Shown piece by piece: positions 25,786-35,118 of a stretch of 64,000 nucleotides of DNA. How positions within the stretch are numbered: the first letter of the stretch is position 1; every line of letters begins with the position of its first letter. The stretch spans positions 248,001 through 312,000 of the forward strand of contig NZ_JACJOF010000027.1 in assembly GCF_014695395.1 (NCBI RefSeq), given 5' to 3'. The notes under the pieces are model-generated. The model worked only from the letters and a program-made list of their open reading frames with translations. It did not search any database and was not told the origin of the DNA. A program made the position numbers and the translations under genes. The DNA comes from Nodosilinea sp. FACHB-131. Lineage in GTDB: Bacteria; Cyanobacteriota; Cyanobacteriia; Phormidesmidales; Phormidesmidaceae.

Positions 25786-27066
25786 TTACGTTGCAGGCGC
25801 AGTTTCAACCACATCCACGGGTGTTTGGCCTACCGCGTAGGCCCGCAAGGCGTTGATGATGTGGATATTGGCTTTGGGGAAGGGAAATTCTTCAATGGCG
25901 TCGAGGGTGACCCAGCGCACCTCGTCGCACTCGATGGGCTGGGGGTCACCGCTCAGATGGGTGCAGTGGTGCACGTTGAGGGTCACTTTGAAGTGCGAAT
26001 AGGCGTGGGTGACGGTGCAGAGGCGATCGCCCACCGCAATCTCAATCCCCAGTTCTTCTTGAATTTCCCGCGCAATGCAGGCCTCAATTGTCTCGCCGGG
26101 CTCGATTTTGCCGCCGGGAAACTCCCACAGCCCGCCCAGTAGCCCTTCTTGCTTGCGGCGATCGATCAGAATTTGGTCTTGCCCATTCCAAATCACAGCG
26201 ACGCCAATTTGCTTGTGGGGCAGGGGACCTTTGGTTTCTGACATGGGCAGCTCCGATTGAATATTGCGATTATAGGCTTGGCAGTGGGCCTGCCAGGGGC
26301 AGCGATCGCACTGAGGATTGCGCCGCGTACAGAGAGTTGCACCCAGATCCATCAACGCCTGGTTAAAGTCACGTGGGTTCTGAGGATCAAGCAGATGCTC
26401 CGAAAGCACCCACAGATCCTTCAGCGCCTTGGCTGGGGGCACCGGCAGCGCCACCAGCCGGGCCAGCACCCGTTTCACATTGCCGTCGAGAATGGCGTGG
26501 GGCAGATTAAATGCTGAGCTGAGAACGCCCCCCGCCGTAGTTTTGCCAATACCAGGGAGCGTGGTAATGGTGTCAAAATCTTGGGGAATTTTACCCCTGT
26601 GCTCCGCCGCAATGCGCTGAGCGGCCTGGTGCAGGTTGCGGGCGCGGGCGTAGTAGCCCAACCCTTCCCAGGCTTTGAGCACCGTTTGCTGATCGGCGGC
26701 GGCCAGCGCCTCCACGGTGGGGAACTGCTCTAGCCAGCGCTGGTAGTAGGGTAGCACCGTCTTCACCTGGGTCTGCTGGAGCATGATCTCCGAGATCCAA
26801 ATGGCGTAGGGGTTGTCGATATTACGCCAGGGCAGGGTGCGGCCACAGTCGCCATACCAGGCCAGCAGCTCCGCTCGCAACGCCTCAACAGGAAAATCCG
26901 GCCAGGGCAGAGTCGCCAGGGCCGGATTGGGGGAAAGAGGGTTTAGAACCCTCCTTTTGCTCGTTGTGTAAGAACCCTCAGTATCGCGCGCGGTAGAACG
27001 GCGATGGCCAAAGGAGGAATCGAAACTTGGCTGATCCGCTAGGACGGGTGGTTGACTAGGGCTCAC
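25786..27066 (-). CDS. mutY: A/G-specific adenine DNA glycosylase with NUDIX domain
   Basis: MutY removes adenine opposite 8-oxoguanine. The protein has the helix-hairpin-helix glycosylase domain (WISEIMLQQTQVKTVLPYY with the catalytic Glu, LPGIGKTTAGGVLSS, ILDGNVKRVLAR with the catalytic Asp). The iron-sulfur cluster cysteines follow the pattern C-x6-C-x2-C-x5-C in CTRRNPQCDRCPWQAHC. The C-terminal NUDIX-like domain shows GGLWEFPGGKIEPGE and REIQEELG, retaining an apparently complete Nudix box. The first 50 residues are a poorly conserved extension. The GTG start overlaps the DUF760 gene stop by 4 bp, so both are probably cotranscribed. Confidence 0.95.
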   Translation of the reverse strand: MSPSQPPVLADQPSFDSSFGHRRSTARDTEGSYTTSKRRVLNPLSPNPALATLPWPDFPVEALRAELLAWYGDCGRTLPWRNIDNPYAIWISEIMLQQTQVKTVLPYYQRWLEQFPTVEALAAADQQTVLKAWEGLGYYARARNLHQAAQRIAAEHRGKIPQDFDTITTLPGIGKTTAGGVLSSAFNLPHAILDGNVKRVLARLVALPVPPAKALKDLWVLSEHLLDPQNPRDFNQALMDLGATLCTRRNPQCDRCPWQAHCQAYNRNIQSELPMSETKGPLPHKQIGVAVIWNGQDQILIDRRKQEGLLGGLWEFPGGKIEPGETIEACIAREIQEELGIEIAVGDRLCTVTHAYSHFKVTLNVHHCTHLSGDPQPIECDEVRWVTLDAIEEFPFPKANIHIINALRAYAVGQTPVDVVETAPAT

Positions 27067-27413
27067 TCAATCTCAGGGGCAGATTCGGCCGACATCAGCG
27101 AGTCCTCGAAGGCCATGCGCTGTTCGGCACCCCGCAGAAAATACCCGCTCATCATAGCAGAGGCCAGCAGACGACCCAGGCTTTCGCGGTTAGTGGTGAT
27201 TTCTACATCGAAGTGCTGAGAAGGCAGCCCACCGAGCAGGCCGATAATGTTGTGTTCCATCATCTGCTGCACTTCGGTAGAAGCAGGATTGGAGAGCTGG
27301 GCAATCGTCTCAGGGCTCATGCCATGGACGTACTGCATGAGGGAGTTGGGATGCTCAGAGGAGTTTTTGAAGCCGTTGAAAAGGTCTTGGGCTTTACCGG
27401 AAGAATTGCTCAC
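27063..27413 (-). CDS. DUF760 family protein
   Basis: The 116-residue protein matches DUF760, found in cyanobacteria and chloroplasts. Motifs are NSLMQYVHGMSPETIAQLS, VQQMMEHNIIGLLGGLPS, HFDVEITTNRESLGRLLASAMMSGYFLRGAEQRM. In plants some members are chloroplast proteins involved in protein turnover, but the cyanobacterial role is not known. It heads the two-gene unit with mutY. Confidence 0.85.
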   Translation of the reverse strand: MSNSSGKAQDLFNGFKNSSEHPNSLMQYVHGMSPETIAQLSNPASTEVQQMMEHNIIGLLGGLPSQHFDVEITTNRESLGRLLASAMMSGYFLRGAEQRMAFEDSLMSAESAPEIE

Positions 27414-27912
27414 AGGAGATACCTCGCTTGGCTAGCAGTGTGCGTGCGGCCTGGGTTTATCGAATTGAGCTGGATAGGGTTATTGTTCCCCATTGGGATT
27501 AGAACCCTAACGTTTTGTTGTCTAGATCACTGTTGACTATCTACATGGAGTCGCTCAGTCATTCCTGAAACCCATGTAACTAAGTTAACAGGCTAGGTTT
27601 TGTTGCTGGGTAGGCAGAACCGTACCACTAGTGGAGAGGTTTTGCCCTGAAACGGCCATGGGATGTTTCTCCATAGATAGATGTCTGGGTCAACCCTAGG
27701 GTTCAAGCTGAAGCAAGACTTTCCACGGGTATTCCATCTAACTGAGAATCCTAGCCCAGGTTACTGAGACCAACCGTTCAGTAGAGCATGGTTTGGGATG
27801 AGGCTAGAGTCGGAATACTCTCAGGAAGGTTTTAGACACGTTAAGGTAGTCATCATTTTGTGGCGAGTGCTATCTGTCACAATTGCCAGCAATATCCCCC
27901 AAAATCCCCAAA
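27414..27912. other. Divergent intergenic region DUF760/mutY - egtB
   Basis: These 499 bp separate two divergent transcription units and must contain their promoters. No NtcA site, riboswitch, repeat family or RNA gene was recognised. The sequence is AT-richer than the flanking genes, as is usual for promoter DNA here. Confidence 0.5.
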
Positions 27913-29202
27913 ATGACGCTTTCTTCACCCCTTGCACCACCTCAAGACGTCTCAGCCGCCACTGATCTAGTTGCTCAATATTGGGCTGTGCGCCGCCTCA
28001 GCGAGACCCTCTGTGAACCGCTCGAGATTGAAGACTATGGCGTACAGAGCATAGCCGATGTCAGCCCTCCAAAGTGGCATCTAGCCCACACCAGCTGGTT
28101 TTTTGAGACCTTTCTGCTGCGCCCCCACCTCGCAGGCTACCGAGAATTTCACCCTGGCTACGGCTACTTGTTTAACTCCTACTATGAGGCGATAGGCGAT
28201 CGCCACCCTCGACCCCAGCGCGGTCTGCTATCGCGCCCCACGGTAAAAGAGGTCTACGAGTATCGCGCCCATGTGGATGCAGCGATGGAAAGGCTGCTAT
28301 GCAGTCGCGCCGACCATCCCGCCGTGGCAGAACTCACCACCCTTGGCCTGCACCATGAGCAGCAGCACCAGGAACTCCTGCTCACCGATCTCAAATACAA
28401 CCTAGCGATCAACCCCCTACGCCCCACCTACCGCTCAGATGTCGCTTTGGGACAAGCTGACTCCTCACCACCGCTGGCGTTCGTAGATTTTCCCGGCGGC
28501 CTCTATGACCTTGGCCATCAAGTTTCTGGGTTTGCCTTTGACAACGAAAGCCCAGCCCATCGGGTCTATCTCCAAGATTTTGCTTTAGCCAACCGCCTCG
28601 TCACCAACGGCGAATATTTAGAATTTATTGCTGACAAAGGCTACCAGACCGCTGCCCACTGGCTAGCTGAGGGCTGGGCCATGGTGCAGAGCGAAGGCTG
28701 GCAAGCGCCTTTGTACTGGGAGCAGCGCGACGGGGAATGGTGGGTGTTTACGCTGGGCGGCATGCAGCCCGTGAACCCAGCGGCACCGGTATGCCACCTC
28801 AGCTACTTCGAGGCCGATGCCTTTGCCCAGTGGCGCGGCGATCGCCTCCCCACCGAAGCCGAATGGGAAGTGGCCGCCGCCCAGATGCCCGTACAAGGCA
28901 ATCTCCTCGCCGCTAACCATCTGCACCCACAACCCGCATCTGCATCTCACAACCTTCAGCAGCTCTACGGCGATGTCTGGGAATGGACCCAGAGCGCCTA
29001 CCTGCCCTACCCCGGCTTTCGCCCCGCCCCCGGCGCCGTGGGAGAATACAACGGCAAGTTCATGTGCAACCAAATGGTGCTGCGCGGCGGCTCCTGCGTC
29101 ACTCCGCCCGGCCACATTCGCCCCAGCTACCGCAATTTCTTTCCGCCCAGTGCTCGGTGGCAGTTTAGCGGCCTACGGCTAGCGAAGGGGGTAGATGGGT
29201 AA
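27913..29202 (+). CDS. egtB: Hercynine oxygenase (ergothioneine biosynthesis)
   Basis: EgtB is a non-heme iron enzyme that joins hercynine to a thiol donor (gamma-glutamylcysteine or cysteine) as a sulfoxide. The 429-residue protein has an N-terminal DinB-like four-helix domain (PPKWHLAHTSWFFETFLL) with the iron-binding pattern HX3HXE seen in LHHEQQHQELLLTDLKYN. The C-terminal formylglycine-generating-enzyme-like domain follows (FDNESPAHRVYLQDFALANRLVTNGEYLEFI, GDVWEWTQSAYLPYPGF, LRGGSCVTPPGHIRPSYRNFF). ATG at 27913 is used instead of a TTG ten codons upstream. egtD follows at once, forming a two-gene ergothioneine unit. Confidence 0.95.
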   Translation: MTLSSPLAPPQDVSAATDLVAQYWAVRRLSETLCEPLEIEDYGVQSIADVSPPKWHLAHTSWFFETFLLRPHLAGYREFHPGYGYLFNSYYEAIGDRHPRPQRGLLSRPTVKEVYEYRAHVDAAMERLLCSRADHPAVAELTTLGLHHEQQHQELLLTDLKYNLAINPLRPTYRSDVALGQADSSPPLAFVDFPGGLYDLGHQVSGFAFDNESPAHRVYLQDFALANRLVTNGEYLEFIADKGYQTAAHWLAEGWAMVQSEGWQAPLYWEQRDGEWWVFTLGGMQPVNPAAPVCHLSYFEADAFAQWRGDRLPTEAEWEVAAAQMPVQGNLLAANHLHPQPASASHNLQQLYGDVWEWTQSAYLPYPGFRPAPGAVGEYNGKFMCNQMVLRGGSCVTPPGHIRPSYRNFFPPSARWQFSGLRLAKGVDG

Positions 29203-29320
29203 ATGGGTGGATGGGTGGATGGGTTAAATTTCAAGCCAGTACCCTCCCACTCATCCACCCTCCCTCCCACTCATCCACCCTCCTACCCATCCACCCTCCT
29301 ACCCATCCACTCCCCCATCC
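29188..29320. repeat. ATGGGTGG / CCACCCAT low-complexity repeat tract
   Basis: Between egtB and egtD lie several copies of ATGGGTGG on the plus strand followed by many inverted copies of CATCCACCCTCC. The two halves can fold back on each other. The tract touches the last codons of egtB and would encode a His/Pro/Ser-rich extension if egtD began at an upstream in-frame ATG. Confidence 0.75.
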
Positions 29321-29324
29321 CCCC

Positions 29325-30296
29325 ATGCCCCCTACCTTCCAAACCAAGCCCTCTCCCGTCAAGCTCTACGACTTTCACCCCCCTGTGGAAGACTTTCGCA
29401 GCGCAGTGCTGCGGGGTCTGAGTCAGCCGCAAAAGACGCTGTCTCCTAAGTTTCTCTATGACAAGCGGGGGTCAGAGTTATTTGACGCCATTTGTCAGCT
29501 GCCAGAGTATTACCTGACCCGCACCGAAATGCAAATTCTGCGGGACAATGCCGAGGATATTGCAGCGGCATTGGATCGTCGTGCTCTCGTCGAATTGGGC
29601 AGTGGCAGCAGCCAAAAAATTCGCATTTTGCTGAAGGCAGCGCCCCAGGTGACGACCTACGTGGGGGTCGATATCTCGCGGCAGCATCTGCAAGAGGCCT
29701 GCGCGGCACTGATGGGAGATTTTGAGGGATTGGATGCGATCGCCGTCTGTGCCGACTACACTCAACCTCTGCCTATCGCTGCCATCCCTGAGCTACAGAA
29801 CCGTCCCACCATCGGCTTTTTTCCCGGCTCTTCCATTGGCAATTTGGAGCCGACCGAGGTGATCACTTTCCTCAAAACCGTGGCGGTGCTGGGTGACTTG
29901 ATTGTTGGCGTAGATCTAAAGAAATCCGCCGCCATTCTCGAACCCGCCTACGACGATGCTCAAGGGGTTTCGGCAGCCTTCGCTCTGAATGTACTGGAAA
30001 GGATCAACCGAGAACTGGGGGCCGATTTTGACCTGGCCCAGTTTGGATATCGGGCGCACTACAACGAGGCCCAAGGACGGATTGAGATGGCGATCGCCAG
30101 CCTCTGCGACCAAACCGTGCGCCTAGGCGATGCCGAAATTTCCTTCCAACCGGGCGAAACCCTGCGCACTGAGCACTCCTATAAGTACACGGTGGATGAG
30201 TTCCAGCTTTTGGCGATGGAAGCGGGTTTTCAGCCGGTACAGGTGTGGATGGATGAGCATCAGCTCTTTAGCCTCCACCACCTCAAGCAGATGTAG
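29325..30296 (+). CDS. egtD: L-histidine N-alpha-methyltransferase
   Basis: EgtD trimethylates histidine to hercynine, the substrate of EgtB. The 323-residue protein is normal in length and shows LSPKFLYDKRGSELFDAICQLPEYYLTRTE at the histidine-binding N-terminal domain. The SAM-binding ALVELGSGSSQKIRILL segment follows, then YVGVDISRQHL, GFFPGSSIGNLEP and LIVGVDLKKS. ATG at 29325 gives the family length; an ATG at 29211 would add a repeat-encoded extension and is rejected. Cyanobacteria commonly use just EgtB and EgtD, as seen here. Confidence 0.96.
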   Translation: MPPTFQTKPSPVKLYDFHPPVEDFRSAVLRGLSQPQKTLSPKFLYDKRGSELFDAICQLPEYYLTRTEMQILRDNAEDIAAALDRRALVELGSGSSQKIRILLKAAPQVTTYVGVDISRQHLQEACAALMGDFEGLDAIAVCADYTQPLPIAAIPELQNRPTIGFFPGSSIGNLEPTEVITFLKTVAVLGDLIVGVDLKKSAAILEPAYDDAQGVSAAFALNVLERINRELGADFDLAQFGYRAHYNEAQGRIEMAIASLCDQTVRLGDAEISFQPGETLRTEHSYKYTVDEFQLLAMEAGFQPVQVWMDEHQLFSLHHLKQM

Positions 30297-30393
30297 GACT
30301 ATCTTCTGTAGAAAAAGCTTTTCTACAGGCAGCGATGCGTTGCGAAGCTGTAACCCATTTGCGCTGGCTGCAAACGCCAGTGGTAGGATGCTA

Positions 30394-30482
30394 TCAAGCT
30401 AGGGGTGTCCGAGCAATTCGGACTGAGATCATACCCTCAGAACCTGACCTGGTTGATACCAGCGGAGGAAAGCGTTGCTTGA
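30394..30482 (+). ncRNA. TPP riboswitch (THI element) upstream of a symporter gene
   Basis: The conserved TPP aptamer is evident: GGGGTGTCCG, CTGAGATCATACCCTCAG, AACCTGACCTGG, TACCAGCGGAGGAAAGC. The P1 helix forms from TCAAGC (30394-30399) and GCTTGA (30477-30482). It precedes the symporter gene by about 190 nt and is nearly identical to the thiC copy at 33294-33380. Downstream, CGTTCTAGAA (30513-30522) pairs perfectly with TTCTAGAACG (30527-30536) and may be part of the expression platform. Confidence 0.96.
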
Positions 30483-30674
30483 GGTCACGTACCGAAACGA
30501 CGAGCCTATAGGCGTTCTAGAAACAGTTCTAGAACGATTAGTGCAGTATCAGCACAAAACTGATGCTCGCTAGCTGTAGCTCTATAGCGTTCGATTTTAC
30601 CCGTCCTCACCTGCTCAACGACCCGCCCAGGAACGCCCTCTAGCGCCACACCGTTGTTTGTGAGGTGCGTTTTT

Positions 30675-32207
30675 ATGACCCTTGGTGCGACAGCGATCGC
30701 TGTGATATTGATTACGGCGGCTAGCTTTACCCTGCTTGGGTTGCTACAGGCTAGCCGTCACACCATTAGCCTCGAAGATTACATGGTGAGCCGCAACAGT
30801 GTGGGCACCGGCATGGCTCTAGCGACCATTGTGGCCTCGGCCATGGGCGCTTGGATTTTGTTTAGCCCGCCCGAGGTGGGAGCCACCAGCGGCATCGCCG
30901 GAATTATCGGCTACTGCGTTGGCCAGGCTACCCCGGCGGCGCTGTTTGCTTTTATGGGTACCCGTATGCGGTTTCTCATGCCCAAGGGCCACTCGCTAAA
31001 TGAGTATGTGCTGCACCGCTTTGGCAATGCCATGTATCGGCTGACGCTGGCGATTGTGGTGTTTTACATGTTTGTGTACCTGGCGGCCGAGCTGACGGCA
31101 GTTGCCAAAGCCGTTGAACTCATGGCCGGGGTGCCCCTCTGGCTCACTGCTCTGCTAGTGATCACTGCCGTGTTTATCTACACCCTAGTGGGTGGCCTGG
31201 AGGCAACAATTTTTACTGACGCCATTCAGTTTGCGGTGATTGTGCCGCTGCTGCTGCTGAGCTTTGGCATTGCGGTGTTTGCCCTAGGCGGCTGGGGAAA
31301 TGCGATCGCCCCCGTGACCCAAGCTGCACCCGAATTGCTGACGTTAGCGAATGGCCCTGGCATCAAGTTTGGGGCTACTCTATTTATTGCGGTGATTGCC
31401 GCCGAAATGTTTAATCAGACCAACTGGCAGCGCATCTACGCCTGCAAGACGGATCAGGTGGTGCGGCGATCGTTTTTAGGCTCCTTCCTAGTGATTCTGC
31501 CCATGCTGTTCATTTCTGGGCTGCTAGGCATTTTGGCTATGCACTTTGGCTTCAACGACGATCGCGCCTTTTTCTCCCTCATTCAAGCGTTAGAACTGCC
31601 GGGTTGGGTGAGCATTGCGGTGCTGGTGCTGGTGCTGGCCTTGGTAATGAGCAGCCTGGATTCTTTGCTGAACGGTATCGCCAGCGTGTTTACGCCCGAG
31701 CTGCTGCGCTTTTTCCCCAGTCAATCTACCCATGGCATTTTGCGGCTGAGTCGGGTGCTGACGGTCGCCGTGGGCATTCCCGCAATTCTGATTGCGTCAC
31801 GGGGTTACAACGTGCTGTACCTATTTTTGCTGGCCGATCTGGTCTGTGCCGGAGCGCTGTTTCCAGTGCTGTTTGGCCTCTACTCCAGAAGACTGACGGG
31901 CACGATGGCGTTCTGGAGTGCGGTGGCGGCGATCGCAACCGGTGCTCTGTTCTTCCCCCGGCCCGACTTTAGCCCCTGGAATGGTCTGCCCTTTGCAGGC
32001 GATCTGCTGGTTAGCTTTGCAGCACCGATTGTGGTCTCGACGCTGATTTGCCTAGCCTGGATCCAACTCAAAGCTCAGGGTGGCAAAACGAAAGTGTTTG
32101 ACTTCGACATTATCAGCCGCGATATCCGCGCCTACGGGGAAAGCGACACGCTGCAGGCCGATGGTTTGAACGATACACAACGCCAAGCGAATGACCCGCT
32201 GCTATAG
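30675..32207 (+). CDS. Sodium/solute symporter (SSS family), predicted thiamine or thiamine-precursor uptake
   Basis: The 510-residue protein has about thirteen hydrophobic segments and the SSS-family pattern (LEDYMVSRNSVGTGMALATIVASAMGAW, ATIFTDAIQFAVIVPLLLL, FNQTNWQRIYACKTD, ALVMSSLDSLLNGIASV). The sequence alone fits a Na+-coupled importer of a small solute. Control by a TPP riboswitch points to thiamine, HMP or a thiazole precursor as cargo. Predicted thiamine-regulated SSS transporters (ThiV) have been proposed in other bacteria and archaea. ATG at 30675 has GAGGTG seven bases upstream. The C-terminal tail of about 40 residues is hydrophilic. Confidence 0.85.
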   Translation: MTLGATAIAVILITAASFTLLGLLQASRHTISLEDYMVSRNSVGTGMALATIVASAMGAWILFSPPEVGATSGIAGIIGYCVGQATPAALFAFMGTRMRFLMPKGHSLNEYVLHRFGNAMYRLTLAIVVFYMFVYLAAELTAVAKAVELMAGVPLWLTALLVITAVFIYTLVGGLEATIFTDAIQFAVIVPLLLLSFGIAVFALGGWGNAIAPVTQAAPELLTLANGPGIKFGATLFIAVIAAEMFNQTNWQRIYACKTDQVVRRSFLGSFLVILPMLFISGLLGILAMHFGFNDDRAFFSLIQALELPGWVSIAVLVLVLALVMSSLDSLLNGIASVFTPELLRFFPSQSTHGILRLSRVLTVAVGIPAILIASRGYNVLYLFLLADLVCAGALFPVLFGLYSRRLTGTMAFWSAVAAIATGALFFPRPDFSPWNGLPFAGDLLVSFAAPIVVSTLICLAWIQLKAQGGKTKVFDFDIISRDIRAYGESDTLQADGLNDTQRQANDPLL

Positions 32208-32211
32208 GTTT

Positions 32212-32268
32212 TCAGACCAAATCCCGAATGAATACCCCCAATCAGACCAAATCCCGAATGAATACCCC
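32212..32268. repeat. Tandem duplication, 27-bp unit with 30-bp period
   Basis: TCAGACCAAATCCCGAATGA and the following ATACCCC occur twice (32212-32238 and 32242-32268), right after the symporter stop codon. Nothing indicates a function. Confidence 0.85.
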
Positions 32269-32276
32269 AACATGTA

Positions 32277-32304
32277 GTAGGGGCGTAGCATGCTACGCCC
32301 CTAC
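32277..32304. repeat. 28-bp perfect palindrome (GTAGGGGCGTAGCA family), copy 1
   Basis: GTAGGGGCGTAGCA followed by its exact reverse complement. Copies of the same length lie at 34977-35004, 45064-45091 (inside gltB) and 57727-57754. As RNA the palindrome would be a strong hairpin; here it could serve as a 3' end for either convergent transcript. Confidence 0.9.
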
Positions 32305-32352
32305 GGGGTTCTTAGTTTTGTATCGTTAGCTGATGGCAGGGATATTAGACAA

Positions 32353-32853
32353 CTACTGGGTAGAAGGAGCGGTTTCTTCGGGATGGCTAGGATGCCAGAC
32401 GAAGGCGAAATAAGCTGCGATCGCCCCTGTTACAGCATTGAACCAAACGTTGTTGCCAAAGATGGGCATGATGCCGAAGAGGGTATTTGAGAGCGGTATC
32501 AACCCCATGATGGCAAGCAGCAAATAGCTAATGGCAAAGAATCGATTGTACCTAAATGCCCCTTCTTTACCTGTAGCCGAAAACAGACCAAAGCCGCCAA
32601 TGGCCAGGTGAACCATATTGTGAAGCAGGTTAGTCGGAAAGAGCCCAAACAAATAGCCAAAACCTCTTAGGTAAGCAGCTATGTAAGTAGGCCCACCGCT
32701 AACTGGAATTGCGCTTGTGTCTACCGGTACACTAGCTCCCATTCCTGCGCCAGGCAGGTTGATGAGAGCAGGAATGAAACCAGCAATTCCTAAAAAGGTA
32801 AAGATGATTCCCAGTGCTAATGCACATTTTTGTTCACTGTTCATGTTGTTCAT
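32353..32853 (-). CDS. DUF4383 membrane protein
   Basis: The 166-residue protein has four hydrophobic segments (about 10-32, 72-95, 105-128, 135-155) and the DUF4383 hallmark FPTNLLHNMVHLAIGGFG between the second pair. The family is bacterial and uncharacterised. A second ATG three codons inside (MNSEQK) is an alternative start. It is convergent with the symporter and divergent from the thiC leader. Confidence 0.85.
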   Translation of the reverse strand: MNNMNSEQKCALALGIIFTFLGIAGFIPALINLPGAGMGASVPVDTSAIPVSGGPTYIAAYLRGFGYLFGLFPTNLLHNMVHLAIGGFGLFSATGKEGAFRYNRFFAISYLLLAIMGLIPLSNTLFGIMPIFGNNVWFNAVTGAIAAYFAFVWHPSHPEETAPSTQ

Positions 32854-32964
32854 TTTAAGATACTCCGTGCGACGAAATTTTTCGACAAAACTTTCCGTAA
32901 GAACAGCAATGTCTATTACTAGTAAATAAAAGCGGTAGCTATACTGCTCCCAACTATCTAGACT

Positions 32965-33132
32965 GTGGAACTCGATTGGTTACTGCTTGTAGTAGCTAGC
33001 TTTTCTATCCTTCTTGCGCTCTATGCTCAAAGAAGCTTCATGGTCTCAGCTGATAGCGTCGCCGCTTTTATAGAAAAAATCGGCGGTAACACTAAGTGCA
33101 TCCTAATAGCTACGCGATGCCCCTTCCTCTGA
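32965..33132 (+). CDS. Possible small membrane protein (55 residues, GTG start)
   Basis: A GTG-initiated frame encodes LDWLLLVVASFSILLALYA as an N-terminal hydrophobic helix followed by a basic, mixed C-terminal half (FIEKIGGNTKCILIATRC). It lies in the gap between the DUF4383 gene and the thiC riboswitch. There is no clear ribosome binding site and no recognised homologue, so it may be chance. Confidence 0.25.
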   Translation: MELDWLLLVVASFSILLALYAQRSFMVSADSVAAFIEKIGGNTKCILIATRCPFL

Positions 33133-33293
33133 CTGAAGAACTAAGTTAGTTAGCGCTTTACCTGTCAGTAGGAGTATTTATGGCTAACAGTTTTTGTCTG
33201 CGTCCTGCGTGCTGACTGTAGGGCGTCGGTACGCTCTGTGAGGAACCGTAACTAATTCGCGCTTCCCCATAGATATCAGTGGTACGATGCCAG

Positions 33294-33380
33294 CAAGCTA
33301 GGGGTGTCCGATCGCATCGGACTGAGATCATACCCTCAGAACCTGACCTGGTTAATACCAGCGGAGGAAAGCGTTGCTTG
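33294..33380 (+). ncRNA. TPP riboswitch (THI element) upstream of thiC
   Basis: The aptamer motifs GGGGTGTCCG, CTGAGATCATACCCTCAG, AACCTGACCTGG and TACCAGCGGAGGAAAGC are all present, with P1 closing through CAAGC (33294-33298) and GCTTG (33376-33380). The 183-nt tail to the thiC ATG keeps blocks shared with the symporter leader, including CCTCTAGCGCCACA. Repression of thiC by TPP is the standard role. Confidence 0.97.
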
Positions 33381-33560
33381 AGGTTATCAACCGAAACGAC
33401 GGGTTAAATCGATGTTTTGGCGCTATGCCAGGGTATTGGGTGAAGATTCAGCAAACTGCTGAGCTTTGCCCGCGATTGCTCCACTCTTTTCGGCTTTACC
33501 CATCCTCCCTTGTCCGACGTGATCCACCAGGTCAGACCTCTAGCGCCACATCAGAGGTAA

Positions 33561-34934
<1,374 letters not shown>

Positions 34935-34976
34935 ATCTGCGATTTGGGAAAGCCAGATTTATAATCAGGTACCCCG

Positions 34977-35004
34977 TAGGGGCGTAGTATGCTACGCCCC
35001 TACC
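34977..35004. repeat. 28-bp palindrome, copy 2
   Basis: GTAGGGGCGTAGTA then TGCTACGCCCCTAC: the same repeat as at 32277 with one central mismatch. It sits between thiC and the aldehyde dehydrogenase gene and may help end the thiC transcript. Confidence 0.9.
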
Positions 35005-35118
35005 CCTGGCACAAAAGATGCCGTTAAGGTAAGGGCGCAGTCTCTACGCCCGATGCGGAAAAATCGTGGGCTAAAACAGCGCTTATGATGCTTAGTGAGT
35101 AGTCATCACGGCATCGCT

